A stretch of 64,000 nt of DNA from Niastella sp. (lineage in GTDB: Bacteria; Bacteroidota; Bacteroidia; Chitinophagales; Chitinophagaceae): positions 310,001 to 374,000 of the forward strand of contig JADJVM010000005.1 in assembly GCA_016710595.1 (NCBI GenBank), in the 5' to 3' direction. Below the pieces are notes generated by a model. That model had not been told where the DNA came from, ran no database searches, and saw nothing but the letters and a program-made list of their open reading frames with translations. Numbering within the stretch: the first letter of the stretch is position 1; each line of letters starts with the position of its first letter. The translations under genes were made by a program, and so were the position numbers. This document shows, piece after piece, positions 18,133 to 26,331 of this stretch.

Positions 18133-18645
18133 TTACTGAACTACTTCTTTTGCTTTTTCTCCTACTTTTTTTGAAGCATCTTTAATAGCACCAGCAGCAT
18201 CTTTTGCGCCTTCTTTTACTGCCCCGGCTGCATCTTTCACTCCTTCTTTGCTGGCATCCCATGCATTTGAAATGGCATTCCCTGCTTTATCAAAAAATGC
18301 ACCTGCTTTATTTACAGCTTCTCCTTCCTGCAATGAAATCGTTTTGCCATCTTTATTTTTCACTTCACCTTTCAGGGTAATAACAGTACCGTCTTCCAGT
18401 ACAACTTCTTTTGTAGATGCTACCCATGCGCCATTTTGGTAAACCATCACTTTACCGTCTTTAAGCATTACATCGCCTTCGGTAGCGGTATAGGTAGTAA
18501 CGGGAGCGGGATTTACCATAGTAGTGGTATCCATAGCAGTTGTAGTAACCATGCTGTCTGCGGTGCTGGTTTCTGTTTTTGTTTCATTTCCTGCACAAGA
18601 GGCTAATATTGCTGCTATGGCAGCCATACCAAATACTTTTTTCAT
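18133..18645 (-). CDS. Lipoprotein with DUF6799-like domain and amphipathic repeat tail
   Basis: A 170-residue lipoprotein (MKKVFGMAAIAAILASC, lipobox LASC) with a Thr-rich linker. The small beta domain at about 58-110 (DVMLKDGKVMVYQNGAW) matches the DUF6799 pattern. The C-terminal tail (about 120-170) is built from repeated 11-mer-like units (KDAAGAVKEGAKDAAGAIKD), which resemble LEA or CsbD-type amphipathic helices. Such tails are linked to desiccation or stress proteins, but that is only analogy here. Its promoter region contains a GTTTA-CGCA-TAAAC dyad at 18674-18687. Confidence 0.7.
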   Translation of the reverse strand: MKKVFGMAAIAAILASCAGNETKTETSTADSMVTTTAMDTTTMVNPAPVTTYTATEGDVMLKDGKVMVYQNGAWVASTKEVVLEDGTVITLKGEVKNKDGKTISLQEGEAVNKAGAFFDKAGNAISNAWDASKEGVKDAAGAVKEGAKDAAGAIKDASKKVGEKAKEVVQ

Positions 18646-18673
18646 TCTTTTTGTTTTAATGATTGATAAAAAT

Positions 18674-18687
18674 GTTTACGCATAAAC
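18674..18687. promoter_or_regulatory. GTTTA-N4-TAAAC dyad upstream of the stress-like lipoprotein gene
   Basis: A perfect 5-4-5 inverted repeat (GTTTACGCATAAAC), 29 bp before the lipoprotein ATG in the 198-bp divergent region. Its position is suitable for a dimeric regulator, but no cognate factor is evident. Confidence 0.35.
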
Positions 18688-18843
18688 GTATAAGGTTTTA
18701 TAATTATTACATATACATTTAATTTTTATTCTCTGCAATCCCTGTGCCTCTTTATCCATTTTTAAAAAAATAAATTTTGCTAAAATGGCAGTTCCTTTTC
18801 AAAGGAATACTTTTTGTATGTTTACGGCTAAATAATAAGAGAA

Positions 18844-19539
18844 ATGACGCCAGGAATTTTAATTGTATCCTTCATTTTTATGGGACTGGGTATGTTGGTA
18901 CAAAGCAGGTTAAAAAGTAAATTTGCTTTATACAGTAAGATGCCCACCAGCAGTGGAATGAGTGGCGCCGATGTGGCCCAGAAAATGCTTCATGATAATG
19001 GTATTTACGATGTAAAGATCACGGCGGTAGAAGGCCAGTTAACCGATCATTATAACCCTGCCAATAAAACCGTAAATCTTAGCCCGGATGTATATGCAGG
19101 CCGCTCGGTAGCAGCTGCCGCTGTGGCTGCCCATGAATGTGGTCATGCCCTGCAGCATGCAAAAGCTTATGCTATGCTAAGCCTTAGAAGCAAACTTGTA
19201 CCTGCCGTAAATATCAGCAGTAAGCTTAGCCAATGGATAATATTAATTGGCCTGGGTATTTTGGGTTTTGGACATGGTAGCCCTACTGTTTTATTAATCG
19301 GCATTATCCTGTTTGCAGTTACTACTTTGTTTACATTAATCACACTCCCGGTAGAATTTGATGCCTCTAACCGTGCCCTGGCATGGCTCAACCAGGCACA
19401 TATTACTACCACTCCGGAATATGAGGGTGCTAAAGATGCATTAAAATGGGCCGCTTTAACGTATGTGGTAGCAGCACTGGCAAGTTTAGCCATGCTTTTT
19501 CAATATGTAATGATATTTTTGGGAAGAAGAAATGATTAG
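18844..19539 (+). CDS. YugP-like neutral zinc metallopeptidase (membrane)
   Basis: A 231-residue membrane protein of the COG2738/YugP family. The zinc motif HECGH occurs in AVAAHECGHALQHAKAY at about residue 98. An N-terminal transmembrane segment precedes it, and three hydrophobic segments follow at about 125-145, 150-170 and 200-225. The conserved LPVEFDASNRALAWL supplies the third ligand region. Substrates of this family are not established; it is thought to act at the cytoplasmic membrane. It is followed by clpP1 after 74 bp, so there is a loose proteolysis cluster here. Confidence 0.87.
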   Translation: MTPGILIVSFIFMGLGMLVQSRLKSKFALYSKMPTSSGMSGADVAQKMLHDNGIYDVKITAVEGQLTDHYNPANKTVNLSPDVYAGRSVAAAAVAAHECGHALQHAKAYAMLSLRSKLVPAVNISSKLSQWIILIGLGILGFGHGSPTVLLIGIILFAVTTLFTLITLPVEFDASNRALAWLNQAHITTTPEYEGAKDALKWAALTYVVAALASLAMLFQYVMIFLGRRND

Positions 19540-19613
19540 ATAAGTTAGTTTTATAAAATAAAAGACGATAGCGGTTTAATTGAAATATTTCGACACAACT
19601 ATAAATAAGAATA

Positions 19614-20333
19614 ATGGATTTTGAAAAAGAGTTTGAAAAATATGCAATAAAGCATAAAGGCATTAGCAGTAACCAATTGAATGCATATTCAAAAAAGAAT
19701 AGTGCAATTGCAAATGCAAATCCTTACCTGGTAACGGGGCTCACTCCCAATATTATTGAAGAGCGGCCCATGAATGTTGCGGTGATGGATGTATATAGCC
19801 GATTGATGATGGATCGTATTATATTTTTAGGATACCCCATTAGTGATGAAGTGGCAAATATTGTAACGGCACAATTATTATTTTTAGAAAGTACTGACCG
19901 TACCCGGGATATACAGATGTATATCAATAGCCCGGGAGGCAGTGTACATGCAGGCTTGGGCATGTATGACACCATGCAGTTTATAACACCAGATGTGGCT
20001 ACTATTTGTACAGGTATGGCCGCCAGTATGGCACAGGTACTGATGTGTGCTGGTACCAAAGGAAAACGTACCGCATTAAAACATAGCCGCATTATGATGC
20101 ACCAACCCAGTGCAGGCGCAGGCGGACAGGCTTCTGATATTGAGATTACTGTAAATGAAATCCGTAAGCTTAAGAAAGAACTTTATGAGATCATTGCTTT
20201 TCATAGCGGGCAACCAATAGAAAAGGTAGAAAAAGATTGCGACAGGGATAAATGGCTTACTGCCATTGAAGCCAAAGAATACGGCCTGGTTGACGAAGTG
20301 TTACTCACCAATCCAAAGAAAGAGAAAAAATAA
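19614..20333 (+). CDS. clpP: ATP-dependent Clp protease proteolytic subunit 1
   Basis: First of two tandem ClpP subunits. It forms heptameric chambers that degrade substrates fed by ClpX or ClpA/C. The triad is complete: Ser138 (GMAASMA), His163 (MMHQPS), Asp212 (DRDKW). At 239 residues it is longer than most ClpPs because of about 45 extra N-terminal residues before the LTPNIIEERPM core, and because of a basic C-terminal tail (NPKKEKK). clpP2 starts 30 bp downstream, so the two are co-transcribed and may form a mixed complex. clpX is 3 kb further on, separated by two unrelated genes. Confidence 0.95.
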   Translation: MDFEKEFEKYAIKHKGISSNQLNAYSKKNSAIANANPYLVTGLTPNIIEERPMNVAVMDVYSRLMMDRIIFLGYPISDEVANIVTAQLLFLESTDRTRDIQMYINSPGGSVHAGLGMYDTMQFITPDVATICTGMAASMAQVLMCAGTKGKRTALKHSRIMMHQPSAGAGGQASDIEITVNEIRKLKKELYEIIAFHSGQPIEKVEKDCDRDKWLTAIEAKEYGLVDEVLLTNPKKEKK

Positions 20334-20363
20334 AATCATTTAAAAGAATTTCAAATAAAAAAT

Positions 20364-20975
20364 ATGAATAAAAGATTTGAAGAGGAAGAAGAATCTCCCG
20401 AAATGCCCCAGCTTGATAACCCAATGGAGAAAATGCTGAGCGGATGGCGTTTCGACAAAAAATTTATTGAACAGCGAAAAATATTTTTGTGGGGTGCAGT
20501 AGAAGATAAAACAGCAAAAGACATTACAGACCGATTACTTTATTTAGAAGCCTTAGACCCCGGAAAAGAAATTTCATTTTACATTAACAGCCCCGGAGGT
20601 GTTGTAACCAGCGGCATGGTAATTTACGATACCATGCAAATGATAAGTTCCCCGGTAAGTACAATCTGTATGGGAATGGCCGCCAGTATGGGCAGTATCT
20701 TATTGAGCGGAGGTAAAAAAGGTCACCGCTTTATTTTCCCGCATGGCGAAGTAATGATCCACCAACCCAGTGGCGGTGGCCGTGGCACCAGTGCCGACCT
20801 GGAGATTATGGCTTTGCAAATGCAAAAAACAAAAGAAATGGGCGCCCGCTTATTAGCAAAAAATTGCGGCAAAACCTATGAAAAAATATTAAAAGATTTT
20901 GACCGGGATTACTGGATGGATGCGAAAGAAAGTGTGGCTTACGGCATTGTGGATGGGGTGCTGGATAGGTTATAA
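20364..20975 (+). CDS. clpP: ATP-dependent Clp protease proteolytic subunit 2
   Basis: Second tandem ClpP subunit, 203 residues, with an acidic N-terminal head (NKRFEEEEESPEMPQ). Ser108 (GMAASMG), His133 (MIHQPSGG) and Asp182 (DRDYW) make a full catalytic triad, so neither paralog is an inactive ClpR-type subunit. The two proteins differ most at the N-terminus and in the segment after the catalytic His (AGAGGQASD versus GGGRGTSAD). This fits a hetero-oligomeric protease as in other Bacteroidota with paired clpP genes. Confidence 0.95.
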   Translation: MNKRFEEEEESPEMPQLDNPMEKMLSGWRFDKKFIEQRKIFLWGAVEDKTAKDITDRLLYLEALDPGKEISFYINSPGGVVTSGMVIYDTMQMISSPVSTICMGMAASMGSILLSGGKKGHRFIFPHGEVMIHQPSGGGRGTSADLEIMALQMQKTKEMGARLLAKNCGKTYEKILKDFDRDYWMDAKESVAYGIVDGVLDRL

Positions 20976-21114
20976 ATATTGATTGTTCTCTATTATACAG
21001 GCCGCTTCAAATTGAAGCGGGCGGTATATAAAAAGTTTAACATATTAATTCTGAAAAACAAACTTATCCATTACTTCCTGTTTAAAGAGTAATTTTTATT
21101 ATTTTATGTGTAAA

Positions 21115-21138
21115 CGGAAAAATGATTTCCGCTTTTTT
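21115..21138. terminator. Terminator between convergent clpP2 and TPR-Ppx genes
   Basis: A CGGAAA / TTTCCG stem with a 5-nt loop, followed by CTTTTTT. It lies in the 204-bp gap between the two convergent stops. A second hairpin (CCGCTTCAA / TTGAAGCGG, 21002-21020) is closer to clpP2 but has no T run. Confidence 0.55.
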
Positions 21139-21179
21139 ATTATGAGTATTCAACTTTTTAAAACAAACTGCAAAAGGTT

Positions 21180-22580
21180 TTAATTTGAGGCCATTGTCAT
21201 ATACTGTTTATTAATCTTATCCATAATATAGCCGCTTATCCAGCCTACATAAGCATATCGTGGGTAGATGAATTTTTTACCCGGGTTCCTTGTATTTACC
21301 TGCTGTATCAACTCATCTAACCAAATGGCACCTGCCAGCATTGCTTTTTGATCGTATGTTTTTATGACCCTGTTGATATTTCGGAGTGTAGTATTGGCAT
21401 CTTTCGCATCTAATGTTTTACTTACATCCGGGGTAATGAGCGTCATATAATCTGAATACACTTTTTTACGGAAAGATGCAATATCTGCGGCAGAAATTTC
21501 TACATAATTATCATTGATCTTTTCAGGATACATGAGTGAGGCAATGCTCCATACAATACCGCCGGATAAGTACACAACATCCCGGGTTTTAAACTCTGTT
21601 TTATTGGCAAATTCATACACCATCAGCCGGGCTAAGCTATCATCCATGATCTGCTTGGCAGATTCTAAAAACTCTTCGAGGCTGCCTTGTGTTTTTGATT
21701 CTATTAATCGCTGAAAAGATTTTGTGCCCAATGCAAATGTTACCGGAACAAAAGCATTCATTTCATCAAAATATCCGCCTTTGGTATTACCGCTGCCCAC
21801 ATCTAACTGATCGGCCGTGAGCCTGTTTTTTTGAGGAACAATTCCCCTAAAGCTAAGCTCCGCTTCCTGCTTAGGCGTAATATAATTTATACGGATACGG
21901 CTATCTAATTCTTTGGGCCGGATTACCTGTGCAAAATATTCTGTTTTACCATACTTGTCTAAGTCTTGCTTCAGGCCACTGCTAATTACAATATGGATTT
22001 TATTGTAGGCAATATCGTATCGTGTTTTTATAATTTTATAAAATACGGCAATAGCATTCCTGGTTTCCACTTCACTTTGATAAGAGAGTGCTGCTGCATC
22101 AGTATTAATTGAAGTATCTGTTTTTAAGATATAATCATTTTCACTGTCTTTATGTAATTGTAATTCTATCACACTTAGTTTAATGCCTTTGGCCCCTACT
22201 TCTACGCCTGCATATAAATCACCTTCTCCTTTTAATCCTTTTACCAAAGATTCTAATACCTCTGCAATTACAGAAAGACCCTGCGCACGATAAAGCTTTA
22301 TCGCTTTTTCATAAGATTCGGCAGCTTGTTTTTTTTGTGTGAGCCTGCTGTACAAATTACCCAACCCTTCGTATGCCTGTGCCTGGTAATACACATCTTT
22401 ATTTTTTGTGGCAGCAGCCAGTCCTTTTTTATAATAAGATTCCGCCGCTTCGTATTGCTGTGCTTCTACTAAAGAAGAAGCTGTTTTCAACATTCTGGAG
22501 GGCGCCATGTTTGGCTGGTTTTGTGCAAACAGCACAGTACTCATAAACAGCAATATTACAAACAGGATATTCTTATACAT
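21180..22580 (-). CDS. Exported TPR protein with Ppx/GppA-like (ASKHA) domain
   Basis: A 466-residue protein with a signal peptide (MYKNILFVILLFMSTVLFAQ). The TPR section spans about residues 30-115 (AQAYEGLGNLYSRLTQKKQA). A domain with the order of motifs of exopolyphosphatase/GppA phosphatases follows: phosphate-1-like VEVGAKGIKLSVIEL (126-140), the TPKQEAELSFRGI block (235-246), phosphate-2-like LDVGSGNTKGGYFD (259-272) and an adenosine-type VYLSGGI (about 335). Ppx/GppA enzymes are normally cytoplasmic and act on polyphosphate or pppGpp, so a secreted TPR fusion is odd. It could be a periplasmic polyphosphatase or a binding-only relative. Monocistronic, convergent to clpP2. Confidence 0.7.
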   Translation of the reverse strand: MYKNILFVILLFMSTVLFAQNQPNMAPSRMLKTASSLVEAQQYEAAESYYKKGLAAATKNKDVYYQAQAYEGLGNLYSRLTQKKQAAESYEKAIKLYRAQGLSVIAEVLESLVKGLKGEGDLYAGVEVGAKGIKLSVIELQLHKDSENDYILKTDTSINTDAAALSYQSEVETRNAIAVFYKIIKTRYDIAYNKIHIVISSGLKQDLDKYGKTEYFAQVIRPKELDSRIRINYITPKQEAELSFRGIVPQKNRLTADQLDVGSGNTKGGYFDEMNAFVPVTFALGTKSFQRLIESKTQGSLEEFLESAKQIMDDSLARLMVYEFANKTEFKTRDVVYLSGGIVWSIASLMYPEKINDNYVEISAADIASFRKKVYSDYMTLITPDVSKTLDAKDANTTLRNINRVIKTYDQKAMLAGAIWLDELIQQVNTRNPGKKFIYPRYAYVGWISGYIMDKINKQYMTMASN

Positions 22581-22733
22581 GGTATTCCTTTTATTAATTT
22601 CAGTTACAAATTTTTACAACTGCATCATAGCAGCAACTATTAAAACAAAAGTATAGCTTTCGCCATGCTGTTCCCTTTTCTTTATAATGCAGTTCTGAAC
22701 AGCTTTTCAACATTTGTTAGTTATCTTTATCGT

Positions 22734-23822
22734 ATGCAATTTTCTGATATTGTAAATGCAAAATTGAGCAAGGAAACAGACAGGCCTTTAATGCGGAAAG
22801 AAATATTTCCCGTAAGCAAGGGCCTGCAGGAATACCTGGAAAAATATGGGCGGGATAAAGAGTTACCGGTTAATTATAAAGATCTTTTGAATTATCGCTT
22901 TTCTGATGCCTTAAAAGATAAGCATGGTAATCTTACCCATTGGGAAACGGCCATATATGATTTAAAAGAAATGGAATTTTTGCGGAATAACCTGATTGAA
23001 ACTTATGCCGTATTGAAAACCGAAGGCAACTTAAGTTTTTCTAAACACTTAGATGTAGAAAGAATTGATTTTTGTGAATTTGGAAATAGCATCCCGTTTA
23101 GAATCCGCATAATCAATCGCATAAATGGAAATTATGATCATTTTTATGTAAAAGTGGCTGATGCTTCCCGTATTTATGGATTAGAATTAGAACACTTATT
23201 ATCGCCAAATTATATTGTATTCCTATATCACCAAAATACGCTGGTAGAAGAACATATAGCCGGTGTACCCGGTGATTTATTTATAGACCGATACCTGAAT
23301 AACCCGGTTCATAATAAGATTAGAATGGCAAAAGAGTTTGTAAAGTTTAATGAACGGTGTTTTGCCCGGCTATTGGGTGATATGCGTAGTTATAATTTTG
23401 TAGCCGAAATTACTCCCGATATTGAGGATTTTCAATACCGTTTTAGGGCCATAGATTTTGATCAGCAAAGCTATGAAGGCCAAAAAAAATTGTATTTACC
23501 CCAGTTTTATAAAGAAAATTACGAATATGTAGAGCTCGTATTAAAAAATTTAAGCGCCGAGGTTATTCAGCAATATCAGGAAGAAGAAAGAACCAGTATT
23601 GCTTACCGGGTTTACAGCAAAAGGCGCCAGTTGGTTGAACTGCTGAATGCGATGGTAAAAGACGAACTATCAGAACATTATAAAGTAAAAATGCTTGCTG
23701 CGGGGCTTAATGAACATTTTAATACCCATGCTTTTTCTAAGTGCAATACGATGGGTGCCATTGTAAAAAAACAATTAAAACAAACGGTACAATTTCACCT
23801 GCGTAAGTTTGGGCCCATGTAG
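22734..23822 (+). CDS. Uncharacterised protein with kinase/APH-like catalytic motifs
   Basis: I do not recognise a named family. The frame is open from 22665, but the ATG at 22734 (MQFSDIVNAKL) is the better start because the upstream residues look untranslated. Numbered from it (362 residues), the C-terminal half has features of a protein-kinase/aminoglycoside-phosphotransferase fold: YVKVAD (Lys140) as a VAIK-type lysine, LLGDMRSYNF (Asp216, Asn221) as a catalytic loop like HGDxxxxN, and AIDFDQ (Asp241, Asp243) as a DFG/DFD metal site. The catalytic-loop His is replaced by Leu-Gly. The N-terminal 110 residues are helical. It sits just upstream of clpX. Confidence 0.6.
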   Translation: MQFSDIVNAKLSKETDRPLMRKEIFPVSKGLQEYLEKYGRDKELPVNYKDLLNYRFSDALKDKHGNLTHWETAIYDLKEMEFLRNNLIETYAVLKTEGNLSFSKHLDVERIDFCEFGNSIPFRIRIINRINGNYDHFYVKVADASRIYGLELEHLLSPNYIVFLYHQNTLVEEHIAGVPGDLFIDRYLNNPVHNKIRMAKEFVKFNERCFARLLGDMRSYNFVAEITPDIEDFQYRFRAIDFDQQSYEGQKKLYLPQFYKENYEYVELVLKNLSAEVIQQYQEEERTSIAYRVYSKRRQLVELLNAMVKDELSEHYKVKMLAAGLNEHFNTHAFSKCNTMGAIVKKQLKQTVQFHLRKFGPM

Positions 23823-23844
23823 AAAGATGGCTTAAAATGCAGCA

Positions 23845-23868
23845 TTTCGGCATCAAATAGTATCTTTG
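23845..23868 (+). promoter_or_regulatory. Putative clpX promoter
   Basis: TATCTTTG at 23861-23868 is an exact TAnnTTTG -7 box, followed by CAG. A TTTCGG element lies 10 bp upstream (23845-23850). The arrangement is the same as before prfA. The leader to the clpX ATG would be about 40 nt. Confidence 0.6.
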
Positions 23869-23914
23869 CAGACGGAGTGAGCAGGTTTTAGGCCTGCTGT
23901 TCTATAAATGAATT

Positions 23915-25159
23915 ATGGCAAGACAACAACAATTACACTGTTCTTTTTGTGGCAGAAACCGGGATGAAGTAAAAATTCTTATCGCCGGCCAGGATGGCCA
24001 TATTTGCGAGAACTGTGTGGAACATGCCCAGGATATCATTGGCCAGGAATTGGGAATTTCATCAGACTCAAAGGGTCAGGCAAATAACAGTTATGCAAAA
24101 CTTTCAGTAAGAAAACCTATTGAAATCAAGAAATTTTTAGATGAATATGTAATCGGCCAGGATGATGCCAAAAAGATATTATCAGTAGCCGTTTATAATC
24201 ATTATAAAAGGCTCAACCAAAAAGTGGAAAATGATGTGGAGATTGAGAAGAGTAATATTATCATGGTAGGCGAAACCGGAACCGGCAAGACTCTGCTGGC
24301 CAAGACCATTGCCCGTATGCTGAATGTACCCTTTGCCATTGTAGATGCTACGGTATTTACCGAAGCGGGTTATGTGGGTGAAGATGTGGAAAGTATGCTC
24401 ACCCGATTATTACAAGCATGTAATTACGATATACAAGCTGCCGAAAGAGGTATTGTTTTTATTGATGAAATTGATAAAATAGGCCGCAAAAGCGACAACC
24501 CTTCTATCACCAGGGATGTGAGTGGGGAAGGCGTACAACAAGGTTTACTTAAATTACTGGAAGGCACCGAAGTATTAGTGCCACCACAAGGAGGCCGCAA
24601 ACACCCTGAACAGAAACTGATAAAAGTAAATACCCAAAATATTTTATTTATATGCGGGGGTGCTTTTGCCGGTATTGATAAAATTATTGCCCGCCGGGTA
24701 AATACCCACTCCATAGGTTTTAATGTAAATAAAGCAGAACAGGAATACAGGGAAAATAATATTCTCCAATTTATTAATGCGGTAGATCTTAAAAACTTTG
24801 GATTGATTCCTGAGTTGCTGGGAAGGTTACCGGTGGTAACGTATCTGAATCCTTTAGATGAAGCTACTTTACGTAGCATTCTTACAGAGCCCAAAAACTC
24901 ACTTATAAAACAATTCACCCGTTTATTCGACCTGGAAGGGATAACCCTAAGTTTTGAACCGGAAGTGTTAGACTTTATGGTGAGCAAAGCATTAGAATAT
25001 AAACTGGGCGCAAGGGGCTTACGCAGTATTTGCGAAAGTATCCTTACTGATGCGATGTTTGAATTGCCAAGCCAAAAAATAAAAGCTTTTGAAGTAACAT
25101 TGGATTACGCACAAAGGCATTTCAACAACAGCAAACTAAGCTTACTAAAAGTAGCCTAA
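23915..25159 (+). CDS. clpX: ATP-dependent Clp protease ATP-binding subunit ClpX
   Basis: ClpX is the AAA+ unfoldase that recognises substrates and feeds them to ClpP. The 414-residue protein has an N-terminal zinc finger (C9, C12, C31, C34), Walker A GETGTGKT at 119-126, Walker B IVFIDEID, and the pore loop GYVGED. The sensor/C-terminal small domain (YKLGARGLRSICE) closes the protein. It is separated from clpP1-clpP2 by two non-Clp genes and has its own promoter, so it can be expressed independently. Confidence 0.97.
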   Translation: MARQQQLHCSFCGRNRDEVKILIAGQDGHICENCVEHAQDIIGQELGISSDSKGQANNSYAKLSVRKPIEIKKFLDEYVIGQDDAKKILSVAVYNHYKRLNQKVENDVEIEKSNIIMVGETGTGKTLLAKTIARMLNVPFAIVDATVFTEAGYVGEDVESMLTRLLQACNYDIQAAERGIVFIDEIDKIGRKSDNPSITRDVSGEGVQQGLLKLLEGTEVLVPPQGGRKHPEQKLIKVNTQNILFICGGAFAGIDKIIARRVNTHSIGFNVNKAEQEYRENNILQFINAVDLKNFGLIPELLGRLPVVTYLNPLDEATLRSILTEPKNSLIKQFTRLFDLEGITLSFEPEVLDFMVSKALEYKLGARGLRSICESILTDAMFELPSQKIKAFEVTLDYAQRHFNNSKLSLLKVA

Positions 25160-25378
25160 TCATTTATTTTTTACATGGCTTAATGCAGATCCCTTATGGG
25201 CCGCAATATGATCTGATTGATCGCTTTTAATTTCATACTGTGGATCATCAGCAGTAGCATGATGGGTATGTCCCTTATACTTAAAATCTTTATGCTGTAC
25301 TTTTATTATTTTACCCCTTACATGGCCTGCTTCTGAATTCCATGTTACATGATCGCCTATTTTAAATCCCTGTTTCAT
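25160..25378 (-). CDS. DUF2945 (HVA1-like TUDOR) small protein
   Basis: A 72-residue soluble protein that starts MKQGFKIGDHVTWNSEAG and has the DUF2945 pattern of an SH3/TUDOR-like barrel (VRGKIIKVQ, PQYEIKSDQSDHIAAHKGSAL). The family is described as hypervirulence-associated or HVA1-type, but the function is unknown. Its stop codon abuts the clpX stop, convergent with no spacer. Confidence 0.82.
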   Translation of the reverse strand: MKQGFKIGDHVTWNSEAGHVRGKIIKVQHKDFKYKGHTHHATADDPQYEIKSDQSDHIAAHKGSALSHVKNK

Positions 25379-25693
25379 CTTATATTTTATAATATTACTA
25401 CAGTAATTGAGCCATTGTAAAATCTTTAATCAGATTGTCTGAAATTTTAGAGTTTATTAAATGACAGATGAAATAGCAGATGAAATGGGAAAAACTTTAC
25501 ACACAAAAGCCAGCATCATTCATTTCAATATTATAATTAAATTTCTTTCGCTATTTTATATTTGCAACTTTTTAATTGTCTATTGTTTATTTATTTAAAA
25601 TTAAAATAATAAACGAATCAGGCACTCGCTTTGTTAGCTATTCGTTATAGTATTTCAAAAAATTATCCAAATAAAAGATTAAATCACAACATC
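25379..25693. other. Intergenic region with one plausible promoter
   Basis: This 315-bp AT-rich stretch separates two divergent small genes. I see one clear signal: TATATTTG at 25557-25564 (plus strand), a good -7 box about 130 bp before the membrane-protein start. No stable hairpins, tRNA-like folds or coding potential were noticed. Confidence 0.4.
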
Positions 25694-26113
25694 ATGGATT
25701 ACGAAACGCATCACACCGAATTTTCAAGAAGCATTATGGTTGGTTTATTTGCCGGCATAGTAGCCAATGTATTATGCCTGGCCTATGATGCCTTCTTCAG
25801 GTTATCATCCAGTTACTTTCTTTCTGAGCTTATCAATGTTTCTACTCTTAGTTTCTTTGTAGTAATCATCGGCCTAATTACCGGCGTTATTTATTATTAT
25901 TTTCATCATTATCTCAAGGGAGGAAATTTGTTTTTTCGGTTATTCAGCATTATCATCACAGGAGTATTATTTTTATTGGCTCTCCACGCAAACCGTACCC
26001 CCAACCACACAATGAATATAGAATTCAGGGAATTATTGAGTGGCATTATTATTATTTCAGGTCTTTGCTTTTTGCTGCTGATCCCCTTTTTCTACAAAAA
26101 AGATTTTCTATAA
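25694..26113 (+). CDS. Hypothetical four-helix membrane protein
   Basis: The ATG at 25694 gives a 139-residue protein, MDYETHHTEFSRSIMVGLFA; the frame opens at 25631, but the extra 21 residues look non-coding. There are four transmembrane helices (about 14-35, 45-70, 80-100, 115-135), with short loops and a lysine-containing end (FFYKKDFL). No family is recognised. It is a single-gene unit that ends before the strong terminator at 26168-26199. Confidence 0.6.
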   Translation: MDYETHHTEFSRSIMVGLFAGIVANVLCLAYDAFFRLSSSYFLSELINVSTLSFFVVIIGLITGVIYYYFHHYLKGGNLFFRLFSIIITGVLFLLALHANRTPNHTMNIEFRELLSGIIIISGLCFLLLIPFFYKKDFL

Positions 26114-26167
26114 ATACCCCTTATTTAAAAAAAATTAGATTAGAAAGTACATTCATTTTTATTACGG

Positions 26168-26199
26168 AAAAAAGCTATCAAACATTTGATAGCTTTTTT
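26168..26199. terminator. Strong bidirectional terminator
   Basis: A perfect 15-bp stem (AAAAAAGCTATCAAA and complement) with a very short loop and T runs in both directions, 55 bp after the membrane-protein stop. Confidence 0.88.
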
Positions 26200-26252
26200 A
26201 GTTTTATAACCGCTCATGTTGCTGTCTTTATTAAAATTATTTTTTGCCAAAT

Positions 26253-26266
26253 GCAACAAAAGTTAC
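26253..26266 (+). promoter_or_regulatory. GCAAC-N4-GTTAC dyad before the CstB-like gene
   Basis: GCAACAAAAGTTAC, a near-perfect 5-4-5 dyad (one mismatch), sits about 21 bp upstream of a GATATTTG -7-like box at 26288-26295. AACAAAAGTTACCAA is identical over 15 bp to the site before trxA (28282-28296) and has the same spacing to the -7 box. The form GTA-N8-TAC is like Crp/Fnr-family sites. The regulator is not known. Confidence 0.5.
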
Positions 26267-26331
26267 CAAAAAGGAAAACAGGATTATGATATTTGTATTT
26301 ACATTTATGCAAATAATCCTCATATATCATC

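Noticed and set aside
18815..18830. TATGTTTA box before the zinc peptidase gene as its promoter
   Set aside because: It differs from TAnnTTTG at the last base and has no -33 element at the right distance, so it was not listed.
19588..19598. TTCGACACA half-site before clpP1, identical to one arm of the Fic operator
   Set aside because: Only one arm is present. A 9-mer is expected about once by chance in a window of this size.
21002..21020. CCGCTTCAA/TTGAAGCGG hairpin after clpP2
   Set aside because: A real stem but with no T run after it; the hairpin at 21115-21138 is the better terminator. It was not listed as a feature of its own.
26065..26289. Open frame of 74 codons across the strong hairpin
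   Set aside because: It overlaps the end of the membrane-protein gene and runs through a perfect terminator. The product is low-complexity and has no recognisable features.
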